This document shows positions 1 to 12,262 of a stretch of 64,000 bases of DNA, piece by piece; the first letter of the stretch is position 1; the number at the start of each line of letters is the position of its first letter. Made by a program: the position numbers and the translations under genes. The stretch spans positions 2,232,001-2,296,000 of the forward strand of contig NZ_CP014206.1 of NCBI RefSeq assembly GCF_001563225.1, written 5' to 3'. The notes beneath the pieces are model-generated. The model made no database searches. It saw nothing but the letters and a program-made list of their open reading frames with translations, and had not been told where the DNA came from. Source of the DNA: Pseudodesulfovibrio indicus (GTDB lineage: Bacteria > Desulfobacterota > Desulfovibrionia > Desulfovibrionales > Desulfovibrionaceae).

Positions 1-42
1 TCCAAATGGGGCGGCAAGGAAATCGAAGACTCCTGCGAGTAG
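1..42 (+). CDS. C-terminal end of an upstream gene, probably argininosuccinate synthase
   Basis: Only the last 13 codons are present, ending in [11 protein letters not shown] and a TAG stop four bases before the argH start. The reading frame is open to the window edge. The family cannot be read from so short a tail. argG is inferred only because argG-argH is a common gene pair, so no symbol is given. Confidence 0.4.
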   Translation, partial: SKWGGKEIEDSCE

Positions 43-46
43 ACCG

Positions 47-1432
47 ATGGCAGAAAAGAAGATGTGGGGCGGGCGGTTCGCCGAAGGAACGGCCGCGTCC
101 ATGGAGGCGTATTCCGAGTCGGTCTCCTTTGACCGGCTGCTGTACGCCGAGGACATTCGCGGCTCCCAGGCCCACGCCCGCATGCTGGCGAAGCAGGGCT
201 TCCTGACGGACGACGAGGCAAAGATCATCTGCGACGGCCTGGACAAGGTCCGGGCTGAGATCGAGTCCGGCGAGTTCGTCTGGAAGACCGAGATGGAAGA
301 CGTGCACATGAACGTCGAGTCCCGGCTGACCGAGATCATCGGCCCCCTGGGCGGCAAGCTGCACACCGCGCGCAGCCGCAACGACCAGGTGGCCCTGGAC
401 TTCCGGTTGTTCGTCGCCGCGCGCCTTGCCGTGTGGAAGGAGCTCCTGGCCTCACTGGTCCGGACCTACGTGGACCGGGCCGAGGAGCACCGGGAGACCA
501 TGCTCCCCGGCTGCACCCACTTCCAGCCCGCCCAGCCCGTGAGCCTGGCCCACCATCTGCTGGCCTACTGCCAGATGTTCAAGCGGGACCACGAGCGCGT
601 GGCCGACGCCCTGAAGCGGGTGCGGGTCATGCCGCTGGGCGCGGCGGCACTGGCCGGAACCACCCATCCCGTGGCTCCCGCTGTGGTGGCCGAGGACCTC
701 GGTTTCGAGGCCGTCTTCGCCAACTCCATGGACGCCGTCAGCGACCGCGACTTCGTGCTGGAGGCCGTGTTCGACGGCTCCCTGATCATGGCCCACCTCT
801 CGCGCATGTGCGAGGAGCTGATCATCTGGGCCAATCCGAACTTCGGCTACGTGAAGCTGCCGGACCAGTATTCCACCGGCTCCTCCATCATGCCCCAGAA
901 GAAGAACCCGGACGCCTGCGAGATCATGCGCGGCAAGACGGGCAGGGTGGTCGGCGACCTCATGGGGCTGCTGGTCCTGATCAAGGGGCTGCCCATGACC
1001 TACAACCGGGACATGCAGGAGGACAAGGAGCCGTTCTTCGACGCGGACCGCACCGTGTCCGCCTCGCTCGGCATCATGGCCGACATGCTCCGGCTCATGG
1101 TGTTCGTGCCGGAAAAGATGGCGGCCACCGTCAAGCGCGGCTTCCTGAACGCCACCGAACTGGCCGACTACCTGGCCGCCAAGGGCGTTCCCTTCCGGGA
1201 GGCGCACCACATCACCGGCGCGGCCGTGGCCTACGCGGAGAAGAAAGGCGTCGGGCTGGAAGACCTGGAGCTTACGGAATTGCAGGAATTTTCCGGTGAA
1301 ATCGGGGAAGACGTCTATGCGGTCCTCGACTATCAGGCGGCCATCGAGCGGCGGGCGACCCCCGGCGGGACCGGCCCAAAATCCGTGGCCGCCCAGATCG
1401 GCGCGCTGAAAGAATGGCTCGGCTCCCTGTAG
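47..1432 (+). CDS. argH: argininosuccinate lyase
   Basis: This enzyme splits argininosuccinate into arginine and fumarate, the last step of arginine synthesis, in the cytoplasm. The protein is 461 aa, normal for the family. It opens with the typical MWGGRF segment and carries the fumarase/aspartase superfamily signature [12 protein letters not shown] near residues 279-290, the mobile loop that holds the catalytic serine. The segment [12 protein letters not shown] near residue 107 is the conserved substrate-binding stretch. The ATG follows the upstream stop by four bases, which suggests an operon with the preceding gene. No terminator is evident before ftsH. Confidence 0.97.
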   Translation: MAEKKMWGGRFAEGTAASMEAYSESVSFDRLLYAEDIRGSQAHARMLAKQGFLTDDEAKIICDGLDKVRAEIESGEFVWKTEMEDVHMNVESRLTEIIGPLGGKLHTARSRNDQVALDFRLFVAARLAVWKELLASLVRTYVDRAEEHRETMLPGCTHFQPAQPVSLAHHLLAYCQMFKRDHERVADALKRVRVMPLGAAALAGTTHPVAPAVVAEDLGFEAVFANSMDAVSDRDFVLEAVFDGSLIMAHLSRMCEELIIWANPNFGYVKLPDQYSTGSSIMPQKKNPDACEIMRGKTGRVVGDLMGLLVLIKGLPMTYNRDMQEDKEPFFDADRTVSASLGIMADMLRLMVFVPEKMAATVKRGFLNATELADYLAAKGVPFREAHHITGAAVAYAEKKGVGLEDLELTELQEFSGEIGEDVYAVLDYQAAIERRATPGGTGPKSVAAQIGALKEWLGSL

Positions 1433-1577
1433 CGGGGACGCCCGGCGCGGAGTTTTTTTGCAAAGTGTCTTGATTTTTGGGATAAGGGCATTAGTTTAAG
1501 ATACCTTTAACCGTGAAGACAACGCTTCCGAGCCGGGCCTGCGGGCCGTTCATCTGACCTTTAGGGAGGACTCCCCT

Positions 1578-3611
<2,034 letters not shown>

Positions 3612-3625
3612 TCGCTGGTTGGCGG

Positions 3626-4468
3626 ATGATGAAAGATACGACATGGACAATCAAGGGGGGCAGGGTCTTGGGACCCGCCCCCTTTTTCATTGCTGGGATC
3701 GTCAATGTGACCCCGGACTCCTTTTACGACGGCGGGGCGCACCCCGACCGGGAGACGGGCGTGGCCCACGGCCTGAGCCTGGCCCGCGAGGGCGCGCACA
3801 TCCTGGATGTGGGCGGCGAGTCCACCCGGCCCTATTCGGACCCGGTGAGCGAGGCCGAGGAGCTGGAGCGGGTGATTCCGGTGATCCGGGGGCTGGTCGA
3901 GGCCGGTACCTGCGCGGTCATCTCCGTGGACACCTACAAGGCGCGGGTGGCGGACGAGGCCCTCAAGGCGGGCGCGGCCATCGTCAACGACGTGTCCGGG
4001 TTCCGCTTCGAGCCGGAACTGCTGGACGTCCTTGCGGAGCACCAGCCCGGCTACGTGCTCATGCATTCCCTGGGCAGGCCCGAGGCGATGCAGGACGAGC
4101 CGCGCTACAACGACGTGGTCGGCGAGATCATGCAATTTTTCGAGGAGCGGCTGGCGGTGCTGGACCGCGCCGGGCTGCCCCTGGACCGGGTGGTCCTGGA
4201 CCCCGGCATCGGGTTCGGCAAGACCCTGGCCCACAACCTGGACATCCTCAGGGAGATCGAGCGGTTCCACGCGCTGGGCCTGCCCTTGTACATGGGACTG
4301 TCCAACAAATCACTGTGGCAGGGGCTTTTGGGGCTGCCCGTGGACAAACGGCGCAACGCCACCCAGGCCGCCACGGCCCTGATGGCGGCCAAGGGCGTGC
4401 CCATTCATCGCGTGCACGAGGTGGAACTTGCGCGCCAGACGTTGACCATAGCTCGGGAATTGGCGTAG
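3626..4468 (+). CDS. folP: dihydropteroate synthase
   Basis: Condenses p-aminobenzoate with hydroxymethyl-dihydropterin diphosphate in folate synthesis; this enzyme is the sulfonamide target. The pterin-binding signature VNVTPDSFYDGG begins about 26 residues from the chosen start, followed by DVGGESTRP and the downstream TIM-barrel motif DPGIGFGKT. The protein is about 280 aa, as usual. Candidate starts are GTG 3608 (overlapping the ftsH stop), ATG 3626 and ATG 3629. No strong ribosome-binding site distinguishes them, and translational coupling to ftsH is likely. The ftsH-folP order is widespread. Confidence 0.95.
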   Translation: MMKDTTWTIKGGRVLGPAPFFIAGIVNVTPDSFYDGGAHPDRETGVAHGLSLAREGAHILDVGGESTRPYSDPVSEAEELERVIPVIRGLVEAGTCAVISVDTYKARVADEALKAGAAIVNDVSGFRFEPELLDVLAEHQPGYVLMHSLGRPEAMQDEPRYNDVVGEIMQFFEERLAVLDRAGLPLDRVVLDPGIGFGKTLAHNLDILREIERFHALGLPLYMGLSNKSLWQGLLGLPVDKRRNATQAATALMAAKGVPIHRVHEVELARQTLTIARELA

Positions 4469-4477
4469 TTAAACAAC

Positions 4478-5227
4478 ATGTTTGAGCTTTTCGGCATACA
4501 AGTCACCTGGAGGGTCCTGCTCGACATCGGGCTGGTGGCCTTCATCTATTACAACATCATCGTCCTTGTGCGCGGCACGCGGGCGGCGGCGGTCCTGTAC
4601 GGCCTGGTCATTGTGCTGGTCGTCTACTACATGGCCGAGAAACTCAACCTCTACACCCTGAACGCGCTGCTCGGCGAGTTCCTGACCTCCCTGTTCCTGG
4701 TGGTGGTCATCCTCTTCAAGACCGACATCCGCAAGGCCCTGGCCTCGGTGGGCACCAAGCGGTTCTGGACCAAGTCCAACGTCCGCGACGACACCCTGGA
4801 CCAGTTGACCAAGGCGGTCATGACCATGTCCCACACCTCCACCGGGGCGATCATCGTCATCGAGAAGAACATGCCGCTGGGCGACATCATCGAGCGCGGC
4901 ATCGAACTGGACGCCAAGGTCAACACCGAACTGATCGAAACCATTTTCGTCACCGACACTCCGTTGCACGACGGGGCGGTCATCGTGCGCCGCGACCGCA
5001 TCGTGGCCGCGGCCTGCATCCTGCCCCTGTCCAACAAGCTGCGCGGCCAGCCCATGTACGGCACGCGCCACCGCGCGGCGCTCGGCATCTCCGAGGGATC
5101 GGACGCCATCACCATCGTGGTCTCCGAGGAGCGCGGCGAAGTGTCCGTGGCCATGAACGGCCGCCTGACCACCAGCCTGGACGAGACGCGGCTCAGGCGC
5201 GTGCTCAAGAACGCTTTGGGGCGCTGA
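4478..5227 (+). CDS. cdaA: diadenylate cyclase CdaA (c-di-AMP synthase)
   Basis: Makes cyclic di-AMP from two ATP molecules. Three hydrophobic segments occupy roughly the first 80 residues. The DAC (DisA_N) domain follows, with both catalytic motifs intact: DGA in LHDGAVIV near residue 165 and RHR in GTRHRAALG near residue 198. Length 249 aa is slightly short of the 270-280 aa seen in Firmicutes. It is followed by the YbbR-domain gene and then glmM, the cdaA-cdaR-glmM order known from Firmicutes, where CdaR and GlmM modulate the cyclase. Whether the same regulation applies here is inference. Confidence 0.93.
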   Translation: MFELFGIQVTWRVLLDIGLVAFIYYNIIVLVRGTRAAAVLYGLVIVLVVYYMAEKLNLYTLNALLGEFLTSLFLVVVILFKTDIRKALASVGTKRFWTKSNVRDDTLDQLTKAVMTMSHTSTGAIIVIEKNMPLGDIIERGIELDAKVNTELIETIFVTDTPLHDGAVIVRRDRIVAAACILPLSNKLRGQPMYGTRHRAALGISEGSDAITIVVSEERGEVSVAMNGRLTTSLDETRLRRVLKNALGR

Positions 5228-5228
5228 C

Positions 5229-6134
5229 ATGCTGAAGAACTGGCAAACCATACTGCTGTCCGTGGCCCTGGCCGTGTTCACCTGGTTCCTGGTGACCGGC
5301 CGCGAGGTGGTCGAGACCTGGGTGGACATGCCCGTGGTCATGACCAATCCCCCGGAGGGACTGATCATCGAGGAAGGGCTGGTGGACAAGATCCAGATTC
5401 GGCTGCGCGGCCCCAAGGGGCTGGTGGGCAACCTCAACTCCCAGAACCTGACCTACCCGATCAACCTCAGCGACCTGAAGATCGGCGAGCGGGTGGTGGA
5501 CATCGAGCCGGCCAAGATCCCGCTCTCGTCCACCTACGAGATCATCGAGGTCAAGCCCAACCGGCTGCGGCTTCGCGTCGACCGCCGCATTTCCAAGCAG
5601 ATTTCCGTGGAGGCGGCCTGGTCCGGCAACCTCAACGCCGACTACAAGCTGCAGGAGGTCGTGGCCTCGCCCGACGTGGTGACCATCCGCGGCTCCGAGA
5701 CCCTGCTCAGAAAAATTTCCAAGACCCGCGTGGTCCTGACCGAGGACTTCCCGGAGGACGTCCCCAGGTCGTGGACCGAGGACGTGGCCCTGGAATTGTC
5801 CGACGACATCGAGGCCAGCCCCGGCCAGGTGTCGGTGGAGGCGTTTTTCGCGCCCAAGACCCGCGAGATATGGGTCAAGGTCCCCCTTGAGATTCAGGAC
5901 CCGGACGGGTACAAGGCGAGCGTCGCCCAGAAGTACGTCCGGCTGCTGATCGAAGGGCCCGTCTTCCTGTTCCACGACGACGAGTACCGCAAGGCCATCA
6001 TCGCCACGGTCCTCCCCGGGAACAAGGTCACGCCCGGTACGTTCGAGCTCGACTACGACGTCACGCTGCCGGAAGGGTGCCGCCTGGAGAAGAAGAACCC
6101 CGAAACGGTGACCACCACCATCAAGAAAAACTAG
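5229..6134 (+). CDS. cdaR: YbbR-domain protein, CdaR-like regulator of CdaA
   Basis: One N-terminal transmembrane helix near residues 5-22 is followed by an extracytoplasmic part with about three YbbR-like beta repeats of roughly 80-90 residues, for example [19 protein letters not shown] and [13 protein letters not shown]. The start codon lies one base after the cdaA stop, so the two are translationally coupled. In Firmicutes CdaR binds CdaA at the membrane and tunes c-di-AMP output. The role here is inferred from this arrangement, because YbbR repeats are poorly conserved in sequence. Confidence 0.85.
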   Translation: MLKNWQTILLSVALAVFTWFLVTGREVVETWVDMPVVMTNPPEGLIIEEGLVDKIQIRLRGPKGLVGNLNSQNLTYPINLSDLKIGERVVDIEPAKIPLSSTYEIIEVKPNRLRLRVDRRISKQISVEAAWSGNLNADYKLQEVVASPDVVTIRGSETLLRKISKTRVVLTEDFPEDVPRSWTEDVALELSDDIEASPGQVSVEAFFAPKTREIWVKVPLEIQDPDGYKASVAQKYVRLLIEGPVFLFHDDEYRKAIIATVLPGNKVTPGTFELDYDVTLPEGCRLEKKNPETVTTTIKKN

Positions 6135-6165
6135 GCCGCCCCAGGGCGGCATCCCGGAGCAATCC

Positions 6166-7518
6166 ATGAAGCAGAGGCTTTTCGGAACCGACGGCCTGCG
6201 CGGTCAGGGGAACATCTTCCCCATGACCCCGGAAATCGCCCTCAGGCTCGGCCTGGCCGCCGGTCAATATTTTCGCAACGGCAACAAGCACCACCGCGTG
6301 GTCATCGGCAAGGACACCCGGCTGTCGGGCTACGTCTTCGAGACCGCGCTGACCAGCGGGCTGTGCGCCAACGGCATGGACGTCTTCCTGGTCGGCCCCA
6401 TGCCCACCCCCGCCATTTCCTTCCTGACGCGGAACATGCGCGCCGACCTCGGCGTGGTCATCTCCGCGTCCCACAACCCGTTCATGGACAACGGCATCAA
6501 GTTCTTCGACCGCGACGGCTTCAAGCTGCCCGACGAGGTGGAGGACGAGATCAGCGAACTGGTCCTCAACGACAACACCCAGTGGGATTATCCCCCGGCC
6601 GAGGACGTGGGCCGCGCCCACCGCATCAACGACGCGACCGGGCGGTACATCGTCTACCTCAAGAACAGTTTTTCGCCCAAGCTCACCCTGGACGGCATGA
6701 AGATCGTCCTGGACTGCGCCAACGGCGCGGCCTACGGCGTGGCGCCCAAGGTCCTGGAGGAGCTGGGGGCCGAGGTCATCCCGGTGGGCGTTTCCCCGGA
6801 CGGGCTGAACATCAACCGCAAGTGCGGCTCGCTCTACCCGGAGGTCATCGCCCGGATGACGGCGGAGGAGGGGGCCGACATGGGCATCGCCCTGGACGGC
6901 GACGCGGACCGGCTCATCGTCTGCGACGAGAAGGGGTGCATCCTGGACGGCGACCAGATCATGGCCCTGTGCGCCCTGGAGTTGATGGAGAAGGGCAGGT
7001 TGCCGGGCAACACCCTGGTGGCCACGGTCATGAGCAACATGGCGCTCGAACTGTTCATGAAGGACAACGGCGGGCGGCTGTTGCGCACGGACGTGGGCGA
7101 CCGCTACGTGGTCGAGGCCATGCGCCGTGAAGGGTGCATGCTCGGCGGCGAGCAGTCCGGCCATCTCATTTTCATGGAACACTCCACCACCGGCGACGGG
7201 CTTTTGGCCGCGCTGCAACTGCTGCGCATCATGCGCGAGCGGGAGCGCCCCCTGTCCGAGCTGGCCGGGCTGCTGGAGCCGTTCCCCCAGGTGCTGCGCA
7301 ACGTCCACGTCAAACGCAAGATTCCCTTTGACCAGGCCCCGGAGGTCCGGGAGGCGGTCCTCAAGGTCGAGACCGCGCTCAAGGGCAAGGGGCGGGTCCT
7401 GCTGCGCTATTCCGGCACCGAGGCGGTTTGCCGGGTGATGGTCGAGGGACCGGACGCGGCCAAAGTGGAGCTGTACACCGAGGATATCGTCCAAGCCTGT
7501 GAGAAACACCTGAAGTAG
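6166..7518 (+). CDS. glmM: phosphoglucosamine mutase
   Basis: Converts glucosamine-6-phosphate to glucosamine-1-phosphate, feeding UDP-GlcNAc, peptidoglycan and lipopolysaccharide synthesis. The phosphoserine loop SASHNP near residues 101-106, the Mg-binding loop DGDADRL near 244-250 and the C-terminal phosphate-binding [15 protein letters not shown] are all present. The start [12 protein letters not shown] is canonical. Length 450 aa is normal. It lies 31 bases after cdaR, in the third slot of the cdaA-cdaR-glmM module. Confidence 0.97.
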   Translation: MKQRLFGTDGLRGQGNIFPMTPEIALRLGLAAGQYFRNGNKHHRVVIGKDTRLSGYVFETALTSGLCANGMDVFLVGPMPTPAISFLTRNMRADLGVVISASHNPFMDNGIKFFDRDGFKLPDEVEDEISELVLNDNTQWDYPPAEDVGRAHRINDATGRYIVYLKNSFSPKLTLDGMKIVLDCANGAAYGVAPKVLEELGAEVIPVGVSPDGLNINRKCGSLYPEVIARMTAEEGADMGIALDGDADRLIVCDEKGCILDGDQIMALCALELMEKGRLPGNTLVATVMSNMALELFMKDNGGRLLRTDVGDRYVVEAMRREGCMLGGEQSGHLIFMEHSTTGDGLLAALQLLRIMRERERPLSELAGLLEPFPQVLRNVHVKRKIPFDQAPEVREAVLKVETALKGKGRVLLRYSGTEAVCRVMVEGPDAAKVELYTEDIVQACEKHLK

Positions 7519-7542
7519 ACCAACTACCAAGCGGAGGATCAC

Positions 7543-8415
7543 ATGGAAATCAAGAAAGCGGTCATTCCCGTAGCCGGATGGGGCACCCGTTCCCTGCCCG
7601 CCACCAAGAACGTTCCCAAGGAGATGCTGCCCATCTTCCGCAAGCCCATTGTCCAGTACATCGTGGAGGAGGGCATCGAGGCCGGGTTGAGCGACGTGGT
7701 CTTCGTCACCAACCAGAACAAGACCATCATCGAGGACCATTTCGACCGCAACTTCCTCCTGGAACAGCTCCTGGAGCGGGCGGGCAAGACCACGCTCCTG
7801 GAGGAAGTCCGGCGTGTGGCCGGGCTGGTCAACGTCATCGGCGTGCGCCAGAAGGAGCAGCTCGGCCTGGGCCATGCGGTGCTCACCGCCCGCGAGGTCT
7901 GCAAGAACGAGCCCTTCGCCGTCATGCTCGGCGACGACCTGATGTTCGGCGTGCACACCGGCATCGGCGAGCTGATCAAGGCCGCCAAGGAGACCGGCAA
8001 GGCCGTGGTCGGCGTCATCGAGGTGCCGGAGCACAAGGTCAGCAAGTACGGCATCATCAAGGGTGAGCGCATCGACCAGCACACCTACAAGGTGACCGAG
8101 CTGGTGGAGAAGCCCGCGGTCAAGGACGCCCCGTCCAACCTGGCCATCATCGGCCGGTACGTGCTCCTGCCGGAGATCTTCGACATCCTCGAAGGGCAGC
8201 GCGCGGGCGTGGGCGGCGAAATCCAGCTGACCGACGCCCTCCAGGGGCTGGCCGACCAGGACAAGCTCATCGCCGTGAAGCTCGGCGGCCAGCGGTTCGA
8301 CGCGGGCGACTGGGTCGAGTACCTCACGGCCAACATCTATTTCGCCCTGCAGGACGAGGAGCTGCGCGACGATCTCGTCAAGCGCCTCAAGGAACTGCTT
8401 CCCTGCTCGTCCTAA
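7543..8415 (+). CDS. galU: UTP--glucose-1-phosphate uridylyltransferase
   Basis: Makes UDP-glucose for surface polysaccharides. The nucleotidyltransferase signature occurs as GWGTRSLPATKNVPKEML near residues 10-27; the usual GLGTR is GWGTR here. The middle part contains LGDDLMFG and VEKP, as in GalU. Length 290 aa is typical. A clear ribosome-binding site (GCGGAGGATC) precedes the ATG. It lies 24 bases after glmM and probably belongs to the same transcript. A GC hairpin without a T-run follows the stop at about 8424-8443. Confidence 0.95.
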   Translation: MEIKKAVIPVAGWGTRSLPATKNVPKEMLPIFRKPIVQYIVEEGIEAGLSDVVFVTNQNKTIIEDHFDRNFLLEQLLERAGKTTLLEEVRRVAGLVNVIGVRQKEQLGLGHAVLTAREVCKNEPFAVMLGDDLMFGVHTGIGELIKAAKETGKAVVGVIEVPEHKVSKYGIIKGERIDQHTYKVTELVEKPAVKDAPSNLAIIGRYVLLPEIFDILEGQRAGVGGEIQLTDALQGLADQDKLIAVKLGGQRFDAGDWVEYLTANIYFALQDEELRDDLVKRLKELLPCSS

Positions 8416-8467
8416 CGGAACCGGCGGGAGCAGGCTCCCGCCGCCAGGACCGGAAACCAGAGAGAAC

Positions 8468-9193
8468 ATGAAGATCATCTGCTCCCTATTGTTGGTGTGT
8501 CTGACCGCGCTGCCCTCCTTCGCCTTCATGCCCGACGGCGAGGAGCTGGCCGCGTCCCTGCGCAAGAACTACGGCCCCATGCGCTCCTGGCAGGCCAAGA
8601 TGACCTTCCCGGACCAACCCGGCGTGTCGGTCGTCCTGTGGTATTCCTCGGGCCGCTGGCGGCAGGAGTGGCAGGCCGGCGACAAGGCCGTGGCCGTGGG
8701 CTCGCTGGGCAGCGTGGCCCGGGCGTGCACCGCCAGCGCTTTTCCGCTTTCGCCCCTGTTCGTCTGGATGGTTCCCGATCCCCTGGAGGCCTGGCAGGCG
8801 TGGGGCGTGGACGAAACCGTGGGCAACTTCGGGTTCTGCGGCGACCAGCCGTGCCTGATGCTCGGGGCCGATCCCATGGATCAATCCGCGCCCGCCGTGC
8901 ACCTGAACAACGAGGACTATGCGCCCCTGCTGGTCCGGTACGGTTCCGAACTCGGCCCGATCACCGTGGAGTTCCTGGACTACAAGGCGTACGCGGGGTA
9001 CCGCGTGCCGCAAAAGGTCCTGGTCCGGACCGGGGCGAGCGAGTTCGAGTGCGCCGTGGAGTGGCTGCGCATCAACGGCGCGGACAGCGAGGAGCTGTAC
9101 GCCGTGGACGCCCTTGACCCCACTCCCTGCGCCGAGCCGCCCCAGCCGTTCGGCTTCCTGCGGGAGTCATTCCGGTATCCAGGGGCCAGGTAG
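8468..9193 (+). CDS. secreted or periplasmic hypothetical protein
   Basis: A 241-aa protein with a signal peptide of about 19-20 residues (hydrophobic ICSLLLVCLTALPSFAF). The mature part has paired motifs such as VSVVLWYSSGRWRQEW and a C-terminal stretch (LVRYGSELGPITVEFLDYKAY) that suggests a beta-rich fold of the LolA/LolB-like lipoprotein-carrier kind. That resemblance is only impressionistic. It is 9 bases upstream of priA and not otherwise linked to a pathway. No function is assigned. Confidence 0.7.
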   Translation: MKIICSLLLVCLTALPSFAFMPDGEELAASLRKNYGPMRSWQAKMTFPDQPGVSVVLWYSSGRWRQEWQAGDKAVAVGSLGSVARACTASAFPLSPLFVWMVPDPLEAWQAWGVDETVGNFGFCGDQPCLMLGADPMDQSAPAVHLNNEDYAPLLVRYGSELGPITVEFLDYKAYAGYRVPQKVLVRTGASEFECAVEWLRINGADSEELYAVDALDPTPCAEPPQPFGFLRESFRYPGAR

Positions 9194-9202
9194 GACCTCC
9201 CC

Positions 9203-11675
9203 ATGGCCGATCTCTGGCAGGTAACGCTCGTCAGTCCGCCCTATGAGGCCTGGACCTACGGGCGGCCTTCCCATTTTCCGCCCCTCTCGCCGGGGCAGCG
9301 GGTGATCATTCCCTTCGGCAAGTCCCATCGGGCCGGCATCGTGGTCGGCCCGGCGGAGTGCGCGCCCAAGGGGGTCGAGATCAAGAACATGATCTGGCCC
9401 CTGGAGCCGGAACCGCTGCTCGACGCCGATTTCGTGGACATGGCCGTGAACCTGGCCCGCCGCCAGATGGTCAACGTGGGCCGCATCCTGGAGATCGCCC
9501 TGCCGCGCGGGCTGCGCACGGCGGCGGTGAGTTTCGCCGTGGACCGCCACATGACCGAGCGCGACCTGCCCGCAACGGCGCGCCCCTCGGACCTGGCCCG
9601 CGCCGGGGACCGCCCTGCGCCCGGGGGGTGCGCGGCGGGGGGGGGGACCCTAGGGAGCGGGGGTGGGCCCCCCCGCACCCCGCCCGCCTGCGCCCCGGAG
9701 GCCCGCGCCCGGGGACCGGGACCGGGCCGCGTTCCTGCGCCTCTGGCTGGACGGCCGCATGCGGGTCCGCGTCAATGCGCAGAAGGAAGCGGAGGAGCGG
9801 TTCGTCACCCTGCTGTCCGACCCGCCTTGGGCGGTGCGGCCCAACGCCAAGCGGCAACTCCGGCTGCTGGAACACCTTATGGAGAACGGGCCCCAGTCCC
9901 TCTATTCCCTGCGCTGCACCCTGGGCGACTGGACCGGCGGGGTGGCCGTCAAGCTGGAGAGCGCGGGCATCGTCACCCTGGGCGAGCTGACCGCCGACCG
10001 GCTGGCCGAGATCGACGGCGCGGGGAGCGCGGGCGGGGACGACCCCGGCTGCGCCTTCGAGCTGACCGGCGAGCAGCGGACCGCCCTGGACGAGATGACC
10101 GCCACCCTGGACGCGGGCGGCGGCGCGCACCTGGTCCACGGCGTGACCGGATCGGGCAAGACCGTGCTCTATATGGAGATGGCCCTCAGGCTGCTGGAGC
10201 GGGGACGGTCCGTGCTTTTCCTGGCCCCGGAGGTCGCCCTGGCCTGCCAGCTCTACCGCACCGTGGCCCGGCGGTTCCCGCAGTTCCGCACCCTTTTCTA
10301 CCACGGCTACCAGAGCCCGAAGAAGCGGGAGGGGACCTTCCGCGAACTGGCCGGGGGCGACGGCCCGGTCCTTGTGGTCGGCACCCGGTCCGCCGTGTTC
10401 CTGCCGCTGCCGGACCTCGGGCTGGTGGTCATGGACGAGGAGCACGACGAATCCTTCAAGCAGGAGGACCGGCTGGCCTACCACGCCAAGGAGGTCGCCT
10501 GGTTTCGCGCGGCCCGCGCCAAGGGGCTGCTCCTGCTCGGCTCGGCCACGCCCGACGTCAAGACCTTCCACGCCGCCGCACAGGGGCTGATTCGGGTCTC
10601 GACCCTGCGCGAACGGGTGGGCGACAGCCAATTGCCCGAGGTGGAGCTGGTGGACATCTCCGCCCTGGAGCCCAAGCACAAGTCCCTGTCCCCCAAGGTG
10701 CGCGAGGCGTTGCTGGAGACGGTCAAGGCCGGGGAGCAGGTCATCGTCATGCTCAACCGGCGCGGCTACGCTCCGATCATGTACTGCCTGGACTGCACCG
10801 AGACCGTGCGCTGCCCGGACTGCGAGGTGGGCATGACCTACCACAAGGGGCGCGAGCGGCTGGTCTGCCACTATTGCGGGCGGAGCTATGCCTGGCCCCT
10901 GACCTGCCGCAAGTGCGGCGGCTCGAATTTCGTGCCCATGGGCGAAGGGACCGAGCAGCTGGAGGAGGTCCTGGAAGAGCTGCTGCCCGAAGGGACCGGC
11001 GTGCTCCGGCTGGACCGCGACGCCACCCGGCGGCAGGAGCGGCTGGAGGAGATACTCGGGGCCTTCGGGCGGGGCGAGGCCCAGGTCCTGGTGGGCACCC
11101 AGATGATCTCCAAGGGACACCATTTCCCCGGCGTGACCCTGGTGGTGGTCGCGGACGGCGACCTCGGTCTGAACCTGCCGGACTACCGCTCCTCGGAGCG
11201 CACCTTCCAGCTGCTGGTGCAGGTGGCGGGCAGGGCGGGGCGCGGCGACGATCCGGGGCGGGTGCTGATCCAGACGCGCAACCCAAATCATCCCATATGG
11301 AAGGAAATCCTGGGCGGCGATTACCCCGGTTTCTTCGAGCGCGAGGTCTCCCGGCGTACCGTGTTCCGCTATCCGCCGTTCTCGCGCATGGCCCTGGTGC
11401 GGATCAGCTATCCGGCGGACCTGGAGAACGGCCCGGTGGCGGTGGGCATCCTCGGCGAGGTGCTGCGCGAGCAGGGCAGGGCGCTGGACATCGCCGTGCT
11501 CGGCCCGGCCCCGGCTCCCCTGGCCATGCTGCGGGGCCGCAAGCGGTTCAACTGTTTGCTCAAATCCGACGACTGGGGCAAGGTGCGGACCCTCTACGCG
11601 GCCATGGCCCGGTCCAACCCCGACCCCAGGAACGTGCGCACCGGGCTGGACCTCGATCCCCTTTCGACCCTGTAA
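9203..11675 (+). pseudogene. priA: primosomal protein N' (PriA helicase), reading frame broken by an insertion
   Basis: PriA restarts stalled replication forks by loading the primosome. The N-terminal DNA-binding part is read from ATG 9203 to about 9604. The helicase part is in another frame from about 9711 to the stop at 11675. It contains GVTGSGKT (10141), the DEEH box (10434), cysteine pairs binding zinc (about 10785-10920) and the late motifs GTQMISKGHHFPG and QVAGRAGRG. Between the two, 106 bases flanked by near-identical 16/17-bp repeats shift the frame. Removing them restores a continuous, ordinary 788-aa PriA (join LARA/GDRDRAAF). PriA is rarely dispensable, so an assembly error in this G/C-run stretch is a strong alternative to a true pseudogene. 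Confidence 0.9.
9597..9718 (+). repeat. imperfect direct repeats flanking a GC-rich insertion in priA
   Basis: CCCGCGCCGGGGACCG at 9597-9612 recurs at 9702-9718 with one additional C. The intervening sequence is almost all G and C, has a run of ten G and a run of seven C, and encodes nothing recognisable. Excising one repeat plus the intervening sequence (106 bp, one more than a multiple of three) restores priA. Confidence 0.85.
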
Positions 11676-11742
11676 ACCATCGACAGGGGCGGGTTTGTCG
11701 GCTACATTGCCCCATTATTCAAGATCACAAGGTAGTTGAACC

Positions 11743-12252
11743 ATGAAATGCGTGAAATCATGCCTCTGGCTGACCGTCCTGTGCCTGCTGCTGGCCGCGC
11801 CCGCGTCCGCCCAGGAGTCCAAGGTCGGTTTCGTCAACCCGCAGCGGATCATCAACGAGTCCCGGATCGGCAAGATCGCCCAGGAGGACCTGGCCGGGCT
11901 CGGCAAGGAGAAGGACCGGCGCGTCCGCGACGCCCTGGCCAAGGTCAACAAGCTTCAGGAGAGCCTGAAGGAGGACGCCCTGTCCGTGAGCGAGCAGCAG
12001 TCCCGCGAGAATGCGCTGCGCACGACGGTGCGCGACTACGAGCGCCTGGTGGAAAACTCCAACCTGGAGATCCAGGCCGAGGAGCGCCGTCTGATCCAGT
12101 TCGTCATGCGCCATGCCGACTCCATCCTCAGGACCATAGCCCGCGAGCGGGGATTCACCATGATCCTGACCGACCCCGAGATCATCGGTTACGTGGACGG
12201 CTCCATGGACATTACCGACCGGGTGATCAAAGAACTCAACGCCTTGATCTAG
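11743..12252 (+). CDS. OmpH/Skp-family periplasmic chaperone
   Basis: A 169-aa protein with a signal peptide of about 22 residues ending in APASAQ. The mature start SKVGFVNPQRIINES is the typical OmpH beginning. A long charged alpha-helical region, likely coiled coil, covers about residues 45-115 and would form the tentacles that hold unfolded outer-membrane proteins. The family escorts porins to the outer membrane. The next gene is also an exported protein, one base downstream if its GTG is used. It is not beside bamA or lpx genes as skp often is, so substrate range is open. Confidence 0.88.
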   Translation: MKCVKSCLWLTVLCLLLAAPASAQESKVGFVNPQRIINESRIGKIAQEDLAGLGKEKDRRVRDALAKVNKLQESLKEDALSVSEQQSRENALRTTVRDYERLVENSNLEIQAEERRLIQFVMRHADSILRTIARERGFTMILTDPEIIGYVDGSMDITDRVIKELNALI

Positions 12253-12262
12253 GGTGCAGAAC

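Noticed and set aside
1440-1577. Sigma-32 heat-shock promoter before ftsH
   Set aside because: CTTGATT and GGCATTA only partly match the consensus and the spacing is ambiguous; no claim is made.
9663-9710. GTG start of an independent 670-aa helicase at 9663
   Set aside because: The first 16 codons are Pro/Arg-rich read-through of G/C runs with no family match. The helicase is the C-terminal part of PriA.
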